Below, piece by piece: positions 36,527 through 48,391 of a stretch of 64,000 bases of DNA. The stretch covers positions 2,232,001 through 2,296,000 of the forward strand of contig VCCP01000004.1 of assembly GCA_005765155.1 (NCBI GenBank), in the 5' to 3' direction. The number at the start of each line of letters is the position of its first letter. Position 1 is the first letter of the stretch. The position numbers and the translations under genes were made by a program. The notes under the pieces are model-generated. The model was not told the DNA's origin. It did not search any database and saw only the letters and a program-made list of their open reading frames with translations. This stretch comes from Zelopaecilomyces penicillatus (taxonomy: Eukaryota > Ascomycota > Sordariomycetes > Hypocreales > Pseudodiploosporaceae).

Positions 36527-38392
36527 ATATTCTTCCTACCGGTTTGTACAAAGCCCAGCCGTTTGATAAACCGTTTTTTTGCTAGGTTGGCTGGCTGGCT
36601 GGCGGCAGGGACAGGGCACAGCGTCATGACAAGGAGACGTGGCCAAAAAAGCCTCCCGCCGTCAGAACAACAGCATTCTTTTGGGGGGGAGTGTTTTTTG
36701 TTCAAACTATAACTACATGACGTCGCATTGAAACGTCAATGCTGTGCCCACAGTGCCTCTTTTTTTTTTCTGTGGCGGCCTTCATACCCAGGTTCCTGCA
36801 TATTGTATACCGGTAGTACACTGAGTAAACGCAACGCCGCAGCCTGCAGTAGTAGGAAAAGATCCACGCGCGATACCCACGACAACCGTCAGAGTGAACT
36901 GCTGAGCAGAAAACCTCGAAGCGGTGGGGCTTGGGTTAAGGGACGCAAAGAGGCACAGAATAGCACAGTTCAGTACAGCACAGGAGCGAAAATCCAATGA
37001 TACCTTGTAGAAGAGGCAAAGTCTCGGCTATACGGGCGTGGCAGAAGGCGGTAAACGGGGTTCTTCGGCTTCGTGTTGACAGAGGACTTCACGGGATGGT
37101 CATGGGTCGTGGCATAAGACTTCCCTTGCTCCACCAGTGCTAGCTCAGGCACGGCATGGTGATATTATGGTTGATACCCAGTAATACCAAGAAAAATTTC
37201 CAAAAATCAAATCAAAAGGCTCAATTCCCGCCCGTCTCCTAAGACACGGGTGTCTCATGACCACGGAATCGAGGCCCGCAAAACCAGAAACGCGTTTTGG
37301 AGGGTTCGAGAAGAGAAGTAGTAGGTAGAGCAGTGATTAGCCGCAACAGCCTTCTACATGTTATTTACTACGTACTAGTTTAGGTGCGTATTAACTCATG
37401 TACAGCATTACCGTAGAGGGACAGCCGAAAAGGTGTAAGAAAGTGAAACAAAAAGATGCGGTCCAAACCCGGCACTGGTGGTTGGTTTTGTAGTAGACCG
37501 CCGCTAGGAACGTGGCTCGTTCCGTCCCTCGCCGTACGGCAAGTGGTGCATCTAGCAGCATGAGGACTCTTTTCCATTGGACAATGCTAAACATTGTGTA
37601 TCGAAGAGCTAATAGGGGGGGCTTAGTACTGCAAAGGACCATCATGACGATTCTTTTCCATTGGTCCCGTCATGTCATGCTCGAACTTACTGTGCATTCC
37701 GTTATCCCGGCGCCAGGCATTGCGGTCCGCAATTCTTCGCCCTTTCCACCGAGACCGACCACGTGCACTCCCGGGGTCTTTTTTTTTCTTCCCTAACCTC
37801 CCCAGTAGCCGTGCCGTCGCCGGTGCGGGCTGGCATTTCCTTTCTTTCTACAACATACAGGTTCGAAAAGGACCCTGCCTGTTATCGCCGAGTGGGCGTT
37901 GCCTGAGCGGCGCTGAAATACAGGCTCGGCCATGGAAGTCCAAGTCGGAGCCCGTTCGGAGAGAGGGCAGATGACTGCAACTCCGGGGTTGAGTAGTATC
38001 GACAGCTTCAACCCCTCCCTCCCCTTTCTCCTCGTGCTATACGAATGAGATCTAGGGTAGCGGTGGCCCTCCTTGGCTTGCTCGCCTAGCTCCCCGTGCG
38101 GGCACCGATGACACGGTGCTGGGTCGGCCGATGCCCTTCTCGCAGAGGCGATCTTGCCTGGTTCTGCACAACAATACCGGCAAGCTCGCTATCCCTAGCT
38201 CTCGGGGCTGCGGTGCCTTGTGCCGCGATGGTGTGGGTGCTTGGGCTGGCTTGCCCAGTGGTGGGAGGTGTAGGCAGGCAAGGCTACAGCGCCCCCCAGC
38301 GGTAGATGGGCTTGTTCACTTTCCATCATGACTCCCACCTCAAGCGAGAAGGGGTTTGCTTTCCACAAGACGAAAAGAGGAAACAAAAGAAT

Positions 38393-38456
38393 GAGAAAAC
38401 TATCCAGAGAAAACTATCCAGAGAAAACTATCCAGAGAAAACTATCCAGAGAAAAC
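38393..38456. repeat. 14-bp tandem repeat, 4.6 copies
   Basis: Unit GAGAAAACTATCCA repeated four times without a mismatch, then a partial copy GAGAAAAC. Recent expansion is likely because the copies are identical. Confidence 0.95.
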
Positions 38457-41400
38457 AAAATGGTTGGAAAGCAAAAGAAAAAGAGTCAAGTTGCCCCGAT
38501 GAGTACTGAGCGATCGCAAGAAGCGGCGGGTGTTAGCTCGATCGGACTCGTAGGCATTTGGTGACAGATCGGAAAGGTTTGGGTGTCAAGGTAATTAATC
38601 AACATGCCTAGTGAGTGACCTTGGAAAAAGGTACTGCCCGCCGTACTCACGCATGCATTTTACATGGGGAATCCTTTTGCGGGTGGCTTTCTCCCGGCCT
38701 TGGACGTGACATTGCCCTTTTCCATCTTGGGTCAAAGTAAGGCTTACCCAGAGACTCGGGTTAATGGGTGGTTCATCCCATTACATCGCTGCCACATCAT
38801 GGTATTTCGTGTGGTGGTAATGTATTAGTGGCATGTAAGTACTGTTACAAAAGAGAGGTTGCATTTTTTTCCCCCTTGCGGTGTGGCTGCCAGCCCCTGT
38901 CTGGGTTCTTACCATCCATCTGGATACCCTATGTAGTGTAAAGTATACAGCAGAATGCAGCAGAAAAATCAAGTTTAGGGTTGCGGCGTCATCATTCAAA
39001 AGGAAGAGAGATGCTAGCAAATATTATTTGATATGGGCAAAAAAGCAAGACACACTGAAAATCCCAACATGTGGTTGTAGTTTGACTTGCCATGGAGAGT
39101 CTCGAAACCAGACTGTCGGTGCACTCATATTTGATGGCACCCCACCCACAACCAACACGCTCAATGACAAGAGTGCAGTCGCAAAACGTAAGACAGACAG
39201 GCAGACAGCCGGGATCATGTGCGTAGATTGCTGAATGACTTGGGGGAACTCAAAATCAACAAACCACATCTTTGAGTAGAACGAGTTGACGCAAGGGCCT
39301 CGAAATCTACTACATTGAATGGATTTCGTAATATCGTATTCGCCCATGTACCTTCTAGTCAATATACTATACTCCCCCCTCCCTCCCAGCTAGCTATTCC
39401 CTACAAACTGCTGGTTCATTATTCCTCGTGGAGGGCACATCGTGGGTTCCCAGCCCGAAACCTGACGCAAAACAAAAGCAAGAGAGCAGTGCCAGGGGGT
39501 GGGAACCTCGCCCTGCAGATTCCCATGCTCTCTTTGTCACTCGGGATGCCTCAAAGAAGCTGGTCGTGTCTGGGAGCAAGGGCGAGACAATGATCTACAG
39601 GCATGCAGATGCTTCACTTTTTTTCCCCAGCCCTGGCAAAAAAAGTCATTTTTTGTCTGACATACTAAGTAAAAAAGTGACGGCCGGTATTGTTTCCTTT
39701 CTTTCTCATATTTGGGGCTCGTGGTGGCCATTAATTATGTCTTGGGTCCTTATGTGAGAGTTTTATAATGCTTGTTCAAACGGGCCCCAACTGAGAGCCT
39801 GAACCGTGCGTTGGAACAGCCAAAGTACCTACCTAGATAATGATGATAATACTGGGACACGCTACGAACGGCACGGAGATGGGGGGTCTAGCAAAAGGCC
39901 CTTATCTTGCAGTTTGCAAGATGAGCCCATGGCAATTCCGAGCGGGAATTTGTTTTATTTTTATTTTCTAAATCGTATCCTCATACATATTCTATATTTA
40001 TTACTTTCCACGTTCAGTCGCATTTTGTTCATCATCAGCCCTTGTACAACAACCAGACAGCCTCGGTTAATGTGGAACATTCAAAGACAATGAATTATGA
40101 CGGCTCTCGGAGCGATTGTTTTACTTTTGGAAGGTGATAAAAAAGACTCTGGGGGGCTCAATAGCTCTTGCCATTAGCATAGTCGGATCTTCTTGCTCCG
40201 AAACCAAGCATTCTGCTCCTTCCTTGACTTGAACCGCCTGCGCCAAGAGATCCGTCATCAATGTATCTCCCCCCCCCTCCCAAAGAAACTTCAACAACGA
40301 AAAAAAAGCAAAACAGAATATGACAAGATACAATGTAACATCTCCGCATGAGAAGCGAATTTGTCGGTGACACAACCCAAGATCTCTCTCGTACGCCACA
40401 ATTTTCAGGGCGATCTTGGAAATCTCGCACCCAATCTGCTTTAATGTACCGCTACCAGTGACGACTTTGGAGGAAGGGGGTGAGGTGCCGACTTGACGTG
40501 TCATCCCGCGTTTACGGGATGATGCTAACAAAAGTTTGGTGTATCCTTTTGACGAGCCAAAAACACACATCACGAGAAGCAAGACTGTATACGACGACCC
40601 TCAACTGTGCCTGACCTGGCGGAGATCTCGCTCGCTTGTTGACGACAGCAATGAGGGCGTGTGTGTTTCTGTGTGGATGCGCGACGGGGGGGTAGGAGAG
40701 ATTGAGAGTGGCAGATGGATATGTGGCAAGCATGTCACAGACGGACGCGAAAGATACCTCCATGCACACGAGACGCACAGTGCATGGTTCCAAATGATAA
40801 TTTCTTTTTTGCTCTGCCAAAAAGCAACCATGAAGCTCGTGAGCTCATGTTGCTTTTGGTTGCGGCTTCAGGAACGAGAGGAGACATGTCGATAAGTACA
40901 TTTTTGTGGGTTGTTTCCCCCCAACACATTTGCCCTATCAGAGGTGGCGGACGGGCGAACCGAAGTCCTGGTTACCACGAATCTCAATGTCATCGAATAC
41001 TAATTTACACTTACATCACGGCTTGGAAACCCTCATTTTGTGTTCTACTTTGAATAGCTTAATGGTGGTGGCAAAGGGCTGTCGAATCATTTATTACTTG
41101 ATTTCTCTTTATGCTACACTTCCTCTTGGCTAACTGTACGCGCAAGGCTTTCAACACCCCATCTTTCTCTCCAGCTCGTTTACTTCCCTGTCGTCAAGAA
41201 CCTGAAAACAGCCAGGGCTGTTCAAAACCACACACACACCCATGCAAGGAATCGTCTAGACTTGTACTCCGCCCTGGGAGTTGCGCCTTTATACATGGTC
41301 ACGAGGATTACACACAATGCCTTTTCCCGACGGCGATCATGATCACGGGTGGATATGCGGGTTTCCTTCAATGAAAGTGAAAAAAAAACACCCTGTTCTG

Positions 41401-43764
41401 ATTGATACTCGTTTGAGGCTGTCACAGTGATTGCTGGGATGGAATGGAGCCCAGCCATTATTGCCTGGCATGCATAACCACCGGTCCGCATATTGAATGC
41501 TGCTTGTTACCCCAACCCAAGCCAAGTCCTAGTTGACGCAAGCCACACGCGAGAAGAACCCTCGAATATACCGATTGATTGCCACAACTGCGAATATCAG
41601 AGATCAAGAAATCTCTGCCAAGATCGAAGGCGTCCGTCTCCTGCATGCCTGAACCGCAGTGCATCAATTGCAAGGTTATTGCCATGTTTTAAAGCCCTTC
41701 ATCAGCCTCAGCTCCCACAATATAGCCTCGGAGGATTTATTGGCAAGGCTTCTCTCGCATTTGCCTTGCCTCGGATACGGATCCGAGTTCGTTTCCTCGC
41801 TTGGTATCTTGCTTCAAAAGGCTTGGTTGCGTCGGATTTCCCATTCCGCGGAAAGCAAGGCTGAGAAATGTGGTGGTGTTTCCCCAAAGAGGATATTAAA
41901 CCCCCAGCCAGCCAACGCCACTCCTCCATGTTCAGCATCTCAACCAGTGCACGTGTGTGTAAGCCCTCAGATACACACCAATGAGATAGGTATACGGTTA
42001 CAGGTGGTTGAAAAGTCGTCGATCTGATTTCTAATTACAGCAGGGTGGATAAGATGGGTAAGATCCCCTGCCCCCAGCTGAATGGAAATGCCAAACTTCG
42101 CCTACAAAGCGATGAGTCTTGTCACTTTTTTCCCTGATGCACAATATGACCTTGTATTCCCCTCACACAGCTCACGTATTGGGCCCCAACGAAACAACCC
42201 CGACGCATCAGAAGATTGCAACACGGGGATGATCTCGGGAAATGTCCGACTCCTCATATCATATTATGCTTTTTGTCTCCATCGTGCGATGCTGGTGACT
42301 GATGCACATGTAATGAAATGCCAAATCACGAATGAAGAGTTTCCCCTCTCTGTTGCGGCAGGTATGCAGTTCTGTTTCTGCACACATATATGCGTGGGGG
42401 CACGTTGCTTAACAGCATGGACCAAGTGTTGTTTTGTCGTCTTACGTTTTGGGTATTTGTGTTTGTCACACAAAGGCTACGTGTGTCAGTCTCTATCCGG
42501 ACCACTCCCATTCGCATGACCAATGTACGTGGCGGATTTGCCGCCGCAATATCGTATTAATACATCAACGTGTATATTGTTCCAGCTTTTGTTGATACGT
42601 CACTTCTGGCATACTATCACGACGAGGAAATATGGACACACGATTCTAACGAAATATCTTTGTTTGCTTTTTCCCCCCATGCTCCATCTTTTGCATGTGG
42701 GCAAATGGCCATTCGCCATGTCCAATCACACAGAATCGCATCATCATTCTACCTTATTTACACCGTGCGGTGATTGATAACAACAACGGGTTCCCCCCCA
42801 TCCATCCATCCCTCTTCAATTATTTGGTGGCTTGCCATACGACACACTTGTCCCATTCCCTAAACGGTATGCCACACCAGTACTGGTTGACCAAACATGA
42901 GATCTCGACGGGGCAATGAGATCGATTTTAAAGGGGCCTGGTTTGTGGGAAAAGTGAAGTGAGTGGGTGGTACAGCAGCATGCGGGCGCACTTCAACTAT
43001 GTGTGACACTAACTTTTGCCCAAGAACCTCTTGTTGGTTGTCGGTCCTTGGCGGAGATATTATTTTGTGTCCCACGTCCCCCTTTGTGTGTGAGGGTGTC
43101 AAGTATGCATTATGCAGGTTTGGTATGTACATCCATGTGTAAGTACTTGGGGTAAAAGCAAAAAATGGTGCTTCAGTCCTGCTGCAAACTTAACCCAACA
43201 CCATGAAGCTGTGGAACATTTCTCATCGAGCCTAAAAATTTATCATCTATACAGCACAACCACCTTTTTTCACCTGGATGGTTGCATCGCATATTTTCCC
43301 AGGTTTTCTTTCCCCCATATATGCCTGCTGCTGTTGTCAGTTCCGGTTTGCCGAATGAAATGCCCCAACGGGACTGCAAGATTACGCATACACACACACA
43401 CAAACACACAATAGGGTACATTCAACACTGGTATCTTTTTTTGGGCCTTGTTGAATGTGTAGGGCGTGCCATGTGTATGTACGTATGTCTATTTGGTTTC
43501 CCGAACCAACAGCACAAAAAAAAAAAAACGCCAGGTGTTGGATCCGCAAGTTCTATTACGCTTACCGTACCCGTCTGTGTGTGGCCGAATGGCAATCTCG
43601 TTGCAAATTGATGATTTGAAGCAAGTTGTCCCGTTAAAGAGGAGGAGGAGGAGCAGTGGAGAAGTTTCTGTATCTCTTTTTTTCGTGTCTTGTCACTATT
43701 TCTGCGTATTGCATTCTTGTTTTTTGGTTTATTTTGTTGTGTCTATATGTGTAAGTAGTGATTT

Positions 43765-43779
43765 GGGGGGGGGGGGGGG
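43765..43779. repeat. G15 homopolymer
   Basis: Run of 15 G in non-coding DNA. Confidence 0.85.
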
Positions 43780-44278
43780 TCGCAAAGATTTGTCAAATGA
43801 GATGTGTGTCGAGAAGGATAGAGGGGAGGGAGGAACTGAACTGCTATTGGCAAACCACCCGAGGTAGGGGATGCTATACAAGGGAATAAAATGCCCACGA
43901 AGGTCGACATTATTCACACGACGCGGGAGGTGTGTGAGTGAAACACCATTCCAAACGTAGTATGTAAGTCTTCCAAATCATTAGATTACCATTTCATTAG
44001 ACGCCATCTCCATTCGTCTCTGTTTGATGTCTTTTGGTGGCTTCAAAAGTTATTAGACATACATACAAATCGACATCGTGAACTTGTTTCTGTAGCCAAA
44101 AAGGAAATGGCATGTTCCCGAACAATGACCGTCCATTGCTGGAAGTGCCTCATATGGCAAAACACGACTGCGACTCCTCCTCTTACTCCTCTTCCTAGTG
44201 GGTAACAAACGATGAAACTGCAATTCTCTTATGTTTTCTTCGCAAAATCGGCGTTCCGCGCACTAGCTTGTGATATAA

Positions 44279-44301
44279 CCCCCCCCCCCCCCCCCCCCCC
44301 C
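44279..44301. repeat. C23 homopolymer
   Basis: Run of 23 C, the longest homopolymer in the window. Confidence 0.9.
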
Positions 44302-44943
44302 ACCCCTTCAACACCCTCTGCATCTCTTTTCACTGCCACCTGTTAATGCTTTCGGTTATACATCATCCGAAATACAGTAAAATGGAAGAGAGAAAAGAGT
44401 GTGGCAACAGAAATGTGTCAAGATCCCGAACCAACACTCTGTTTCAGTTGGCACGTTGTGTTGAGACAATAAGGGCGTCCAAAAGAAAGCACATTTTGGT
44501 CATGTGAGCTGGCGGAACCCAGGATTTCGGATCCTTGATTTGGAGATTGATATAGATTTCAGACAGGGAACAATGTGGGAGCCTGCCGAGTTCTGACAGC
44601 AATATTGGGTCATCACGAATACCTGATTACTCAATACTGGCCTGCTGTCTGGGTGTGTGTGTAGGCAGTTCACACTCATCATCCCCTTTTCCAATGTTTG
44701 ACACCTGTTGAATTAAGTGGTGGTTGGTTGCTGTTGGTTGCCAACGCCTGAGCAAGAAAAGAAAATGAGACCAAACATCATAGTTTCCCAAGCTGTCGGT
44801 AAATTCGCCTCGTTTTGCTTCCTTTTTCTCGTCTTTTCGATTTGTATTGCAGCATCATTTCTATTCGCTCACACGAAAAACAAAAAACGCCTCCCCTCAT
44901 TGAAACGCCGCCACTTTCTTTTTTGGCGAGCTGCTTTTGTAGA

Positions 44944-45724
44944 TCATGGTTCCTCTACTTTGACAACTTTCCTCCTTTTCCGGTCCCCTTGACTGGACGC
45001 TACATTGTGGTGCCCAGCCGCGTGATGAGGGTCGATTTTGAGGGCGCTGTCACTGCCGGAACCTTCTTCCTCCCTAGCGCCTTCAGTGAACACGGCATCT
45101 CCTCGTCGGCCAAGAACTTCTCTCCCTGCCTCTTCGAGCAAGATACCAAACGCCAAGAGCGCGGTCTCGTCCATGCTGCGATCGTCGACAGTGAAGCCGC
45201 TTCTCGGCCCTGGCTGCTTGCGATCCAGAGCGCCGTAGAACGCGCTCGAATAGGCATGGATAGCCTTGAGGAGGTCACTCGTCGGGAGAACTCCCCTTCC
45301 GCCCTGCGGTAAATCCCGCTCATGGGCCTGGTAGATGTCATGCTCAGCGTAACGATCCGGGGCATCCTTGCGTCGAAAGAGGACGTCGGCTGGGGCAACG
45401 GAGGCTGTGTCTCGGACAGCGCCATCCTCGTCCTCATCAGGAGACGGCCTCCGCCGTTCCCGTCCTTCATCTCGAAGCACCCGATGATGTGTGACCCGTC
45501 CTTTTGCATGCAGTCAGTACCACTCACGTGATGGCCCTCCGCCCCTGTTTCCATGTGGTTCTTGTTTAATCTCATCTTATCTTACCTGCTACGGCATCGT
45601 AAACGGTTGCAAGAACCCGCTGGCCTTCCCGGCGCGAATTGGGACGTTCTGATTGACCCGGATGCCTTCCATCAGAGTTCTCGGTGGTGGTGCGGGCCCA
45701 CCTATTGTCACCCGTTGGTTCCAT
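44944..45724 (-). CDS. Probable Pol I upstream activating factor subunit, Rrn10-like
   Basis: Predicted 231-residue nuclear protein. Exons are 45724-45586 and 45500-44944, joined across an 85-nt intron (GTAAGATA donor, CAAAAG acceptor). The join links QRVLATVYDAVAG to RVTHHRVLRDEGR in frame, whereas the longest unspliced frame lacks an ATG. Seen: the block LPTSDLLKAIHAYSSAFYG followed by SMDETALLAFGILLEEAGRE, which resembles the conserved core of yeast Rrn10 (a DL..VHYYA segment followed by a DETSL..LGLLIE segment), and a C-terminal basic GDRKRRKVVKVEEP that looks like a nuclear signal. Rrn10 is part of UAF, which binds the rDNA upstream element and recruits core factor. The resemblance is recalled from the family, not computed. 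The gene is divergent from the CSA-like gene. Confidence 0.65.
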
Positions 45725-46707
45725 GGCTTAATGACCCTGTCGGCGGTCTTCGCCTGTATAGGCAAGGTAGGCAGATGTTCCTGGCAACGTTGGCCCTTTG
45801 GGGGAGTATTAAGGGTTGGCGTTTGCGGCAAGAAACTGGCGTGGCCGAGCCGTGTGATAAATCATGATTCTTCGACGATGTGACGTTGTTCAACGGCCTG
45901 TGGGTGTCTCGGAACTCGACAGCCGAAGGGGAAAACGGCTCAGCAGAGTAACAGTGGGCACAGAGTTTGGAGCATGTAGGCGAACGAGGACCGAAACGGG
46001 TGAAGGATGAAAGGATACAACCCAAGATGTGTTGTTGGTTGGCAACAGAAAGGATATGATTATCACCTGTAGCGCTATAAAAGCCGACCCACAATTCACA
46101 CTAACGGATGCCTGTAAAACAACCTGGATGGCCCTGCGTTACAGGTACAGTACATTCAATTACAGTGCCACTCATTGTAGCAGGTTAATTAACTGTCCAT
46201 GCCTTATTGCATCTATGAAGCCCTGGAATTCGTTGGCCTGAGTATTGGCGCACGAGGGCATGAAAGGGTTTTCAACAATAGAAAGTCTCACATAGATGGA
46301 GTTTCCCCAGACTTGGTCATTACACTAAAGAGCTGCAACGGTTTGAGTTGGAAATTGGTGTGTTAGTACCGAACTCACTCCATACTACAAGGGACCTTAA
46401 TTAACAGCTGCGCCATGACATAACACAACATGGCGGGGTAATTAATAAACGGCGGTTTGCAGACAGAAGCGAGAAACGCGTCGTCACGCCCATGTTTAAA
46501 ATGCTTCAACGGCGTCGCTTGGAGCAACAGCGCCGAATCGCCGATGCCTTGGGAGGTCACACATGGTGACGCCGATCCTGGCTTCTTCAAACCGCGGTCC
46601 CATGACCGACCAAACCAGGACGCTCTCTCTCATCACAATCACTCCCGGGGCGGGATCTGACTCACCGAGCGCGTCTCCGCTCGACGAAAATCGGAAAATC
46701 AGAATGA
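45725..46707. other. Divergent intergenic region, Rrn10-like and CSA-like genes
   Basis: 983 bp shared upstream region. It contains GAA-rich and AT-rich blocks and no gene. Out-of-frame ATGs (for example 46704) precede the CSA-like start. Confidence 0.5.
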
Positions 46708-48153
46708 ATGCAGGCTCGCCTCTTGGCACGAGAGACGGGCGACCTGCGGCCCCGCGACTTTGCCCAGACAGTCGCGTTTGATCTGCTGCGATCCTTTGCG
46801 CCAGCTCCGCAGCATCGCTTCAATGGGGAGGTGATGGTGCGTGACGACCCATCGGGAGCAGGGGAACGAGCCCACAATATACGCGCCCATGGCACGGGCG
46901 TGAGCAGCCTGGCCGTGGACAAGTTTGACGGCCGCATTCTCGTCTCGGGCGGCGCCGAGGGCTCCATCAAGCTTTGGGATCTCGAGAGCTGCCCCAGTCC
47001 TCATGCCGTCCATACGTTCCGGCCCGTGAGCACGATTGCGCGGTCGACGGGCGGCGCTAGGAGCGGCGGCCATAGCCACGGAGTCACCCACCTCGCCTTT
47101 TATCCTTTCGATCCGGATGCCTTTTTGTCGAGCTCGTACGACAAGACCCTGAAGCTGTGGGCCACGGAGCGTGCGGCCCTGTCTGCAGAGTTCAGTCTCA
47201 ACGCGACCATCTACTCGCACTCGACGAGCCCGATTGCGGACCATCTGCTCGTGGCCTGCGCAACCCAGCACTCGAATGTGCGCCTGGTGGACTTGAAGTC
47301 CGGAGCTGCCGTGCAGGCCCTTGTGGCCCATGGGGGCCCTGTTTTGTGCACGGCTTGGAGCCCACGGCGTGAACATTTGCTCGTCAGTGGACATGCGGAC
47401 GGGAGAATCCGTGTGTGGGATATACGGCGTGCGGGAGGCATCATCGCTCAGCTCGATCAAGAAGATTCGCTAGGCGTTGTACATCGCTACGAACATGCTA
47501 CTGCGGCCGGTGTCGACAGTACTCGTGTACCGCACTTTCGTGTCTCTGCACAAGCTCACGATGAAGCAGTGAACGGGCTCCAGTGGACCGACGATGGGCG
47601 ATATATCGTCTCGGCTGGACTCGATCGCCGGCTAAGGATCTGGGACGCTGACACGGGAGCAAACACACTCACCAGCTTTGGCTCCTTGATACAAAACCAG
47701 CACGCAAAAACTGCAAGCCTCATCCTCCCGCCTTCGGGCTTATCACTCGGCCGCGAACTTCTCCTCTGGGGTAATGAGCAGGAGATACTTGTGCTGGATC
47801 TCCACGAGGGAACATTGGTCACCCGGCTGCGTAGTCCGGGGGTGGTCAACCGTACAGGACCCCGTGGAAGCGAGATGGGCCGAAATCGCATCACAAACAT
47901 AGTTTGGCGCAGTGCTGGGGGCGGTGCTGGTAGACAGGTGGGTCCCGTCATGGGCGGCGGCAACTCGGTTGGAGCTATATACAGTGCCCATCTGGACGGG
48001 CAGATACGTGCCTGGATGCCACATTTGCCTGGCCCGGATGATATTGATGAGAATGATGAGCTCAATGTGGACGAGGAGGTGCGGCGGAAGAAGCGAAAGG
48101 CGGTGGATGATGCATATAGAAGTCTGATGGGAAGGCAGATTACTTTTACGTAG
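46708..48153 (+). CDS. CSA/ERCC8-type WD40 protein, transcription-coupled repair
   Basis: Intronless 481-residue WD40 protein resembling CSA (ERCC8), Rad28 and fission-yeast Ckn1, the substrate receptor of a Cul4-DDB1 ubiquitin ligase that acts on stalled RNA polymerase II. Seen: seven-blade-like repeats, including GGAEGSIKLWDLES, SSYDKTLKLWATE, SGHADGRIRVWDIRRA and SAGLDRRLRIWDADTG. Several blades end in WD or WDxR, the DDB1-binding DxR type. The N-terminal stretch ARLLARETGDLRPRDFAQ is typical of CSA proteins. The C-terminus is acidic then basic (DDIDENDELNVDEEVRRKKRK), a possible nuclear signal. Large antisense frames (46699-47460, 47556-48173) are shadows of the GC-rich coding strand. The start at 46708 is the first in-frame ATG. 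Confidence 0.85.
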   Translation: MQARLLARETGDLRPRDFAQTVAFDLLRSFAPAPQHRFNGEVMVRDDPSGAGERAHNIRAHGTGVSSLAVDKFDGRILVSGGAEGSIKLWDLESCPSPHAVHTFRPVSTIARSTGGARSGGHSHGVTHLAFYPFDPDAFLSSSYDKTLKLWATERAALSAEFSLNATIYSHSTSPIADHLLVACATQHSNVRLVDLKSGAAVQALVAHGGPVLCTAWSPRREHLLVSGHADGRIRVWDIRRAGGIIAQLDQEDSLGVVHRYEHATAAGVDSTRVPHFRVSAQAHDEAVNGLQWTDDGRYIVSAGLDRRLRIWDADTGANTLTSFGSLIQNQHAKTASLILPPSGLSLGRELLLWGNEQEILVLDLHEGTLVTRLRSPGVVNRTGPRGSEMGRNRITNIVWRSAGGGAGRQVGPVMGGGNSVGAIYSAHLDGQIRAWMPHLPGPDDIDENDELNVDEEVRRKKRKAVDDAYRSLMGRQITFT

Positions 48154-48391
48154 GCTGTAGCATATTCTGGCAATCTGTAGTTTCGCTGTCTATTTAGATG
48201 GAGAGCTATACTATATGACCAGCACAGAAATAAGACTATTGTATCAACTCAACTCAAACACATCATCATGAACCCCTTATCATATAGCACTCACTCCAAC
48301 GCTAATCTAGTGATGGGCCTCTCAAACTCATGCTTTCTCCTCTCTCTAGTCAGCCCTTTATCTTCGAACCAAAGAGTTATCCATCTTCTAT
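48154..48391. other. Short convergent spacer between CSA-like and ATG5 genes
   Basis: 238 bp between convergent stops. The 3' UTRs probably overlap or abut. Confidence 0.5.

Larger units (their letters stand above)
27932..44943. other. 17-kb gene-free region upstream of the transcription factor
   Basis: No ORF in this stretch shows a recognisable domain, splice-consistent exons or protein-like composition; the longest ORFs (up to about 150 codons) overlap in both strands. The first 700 bp (to about 28,650) are purine-rich and probably the transcription-factor promoter and leader. The rest contains homopolymers, GCT, ACAG and 14-bp tandem repeats, AGGTCA-type and TACCTACC-type motifs and short palindromes. 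I checked for tRNA B-boxes and 5S-like sequence and saw none. It may hold a long leader, distal control elements or non-coding transcripts. Confidence 0.55.

Noticed and set aside
36277..36705. 142-codon minus-strand ORF in the gene desert
   Set aside because: Includes the translated ACAG repeat (Leu-Ser-Val-Cys run) and no domain.
42082..42519. 145-codon plus-strand ORF in the gene desert
   Set aside because: No domain, Cys/His composition typical of non-coding translation, no splice-consistent neighbours.
46699..47460. 253-codon antisense ORF in the CSA-like gene
   Set aside because: GC-rich shadow frame; the sense strand has clear WD40 repeats.
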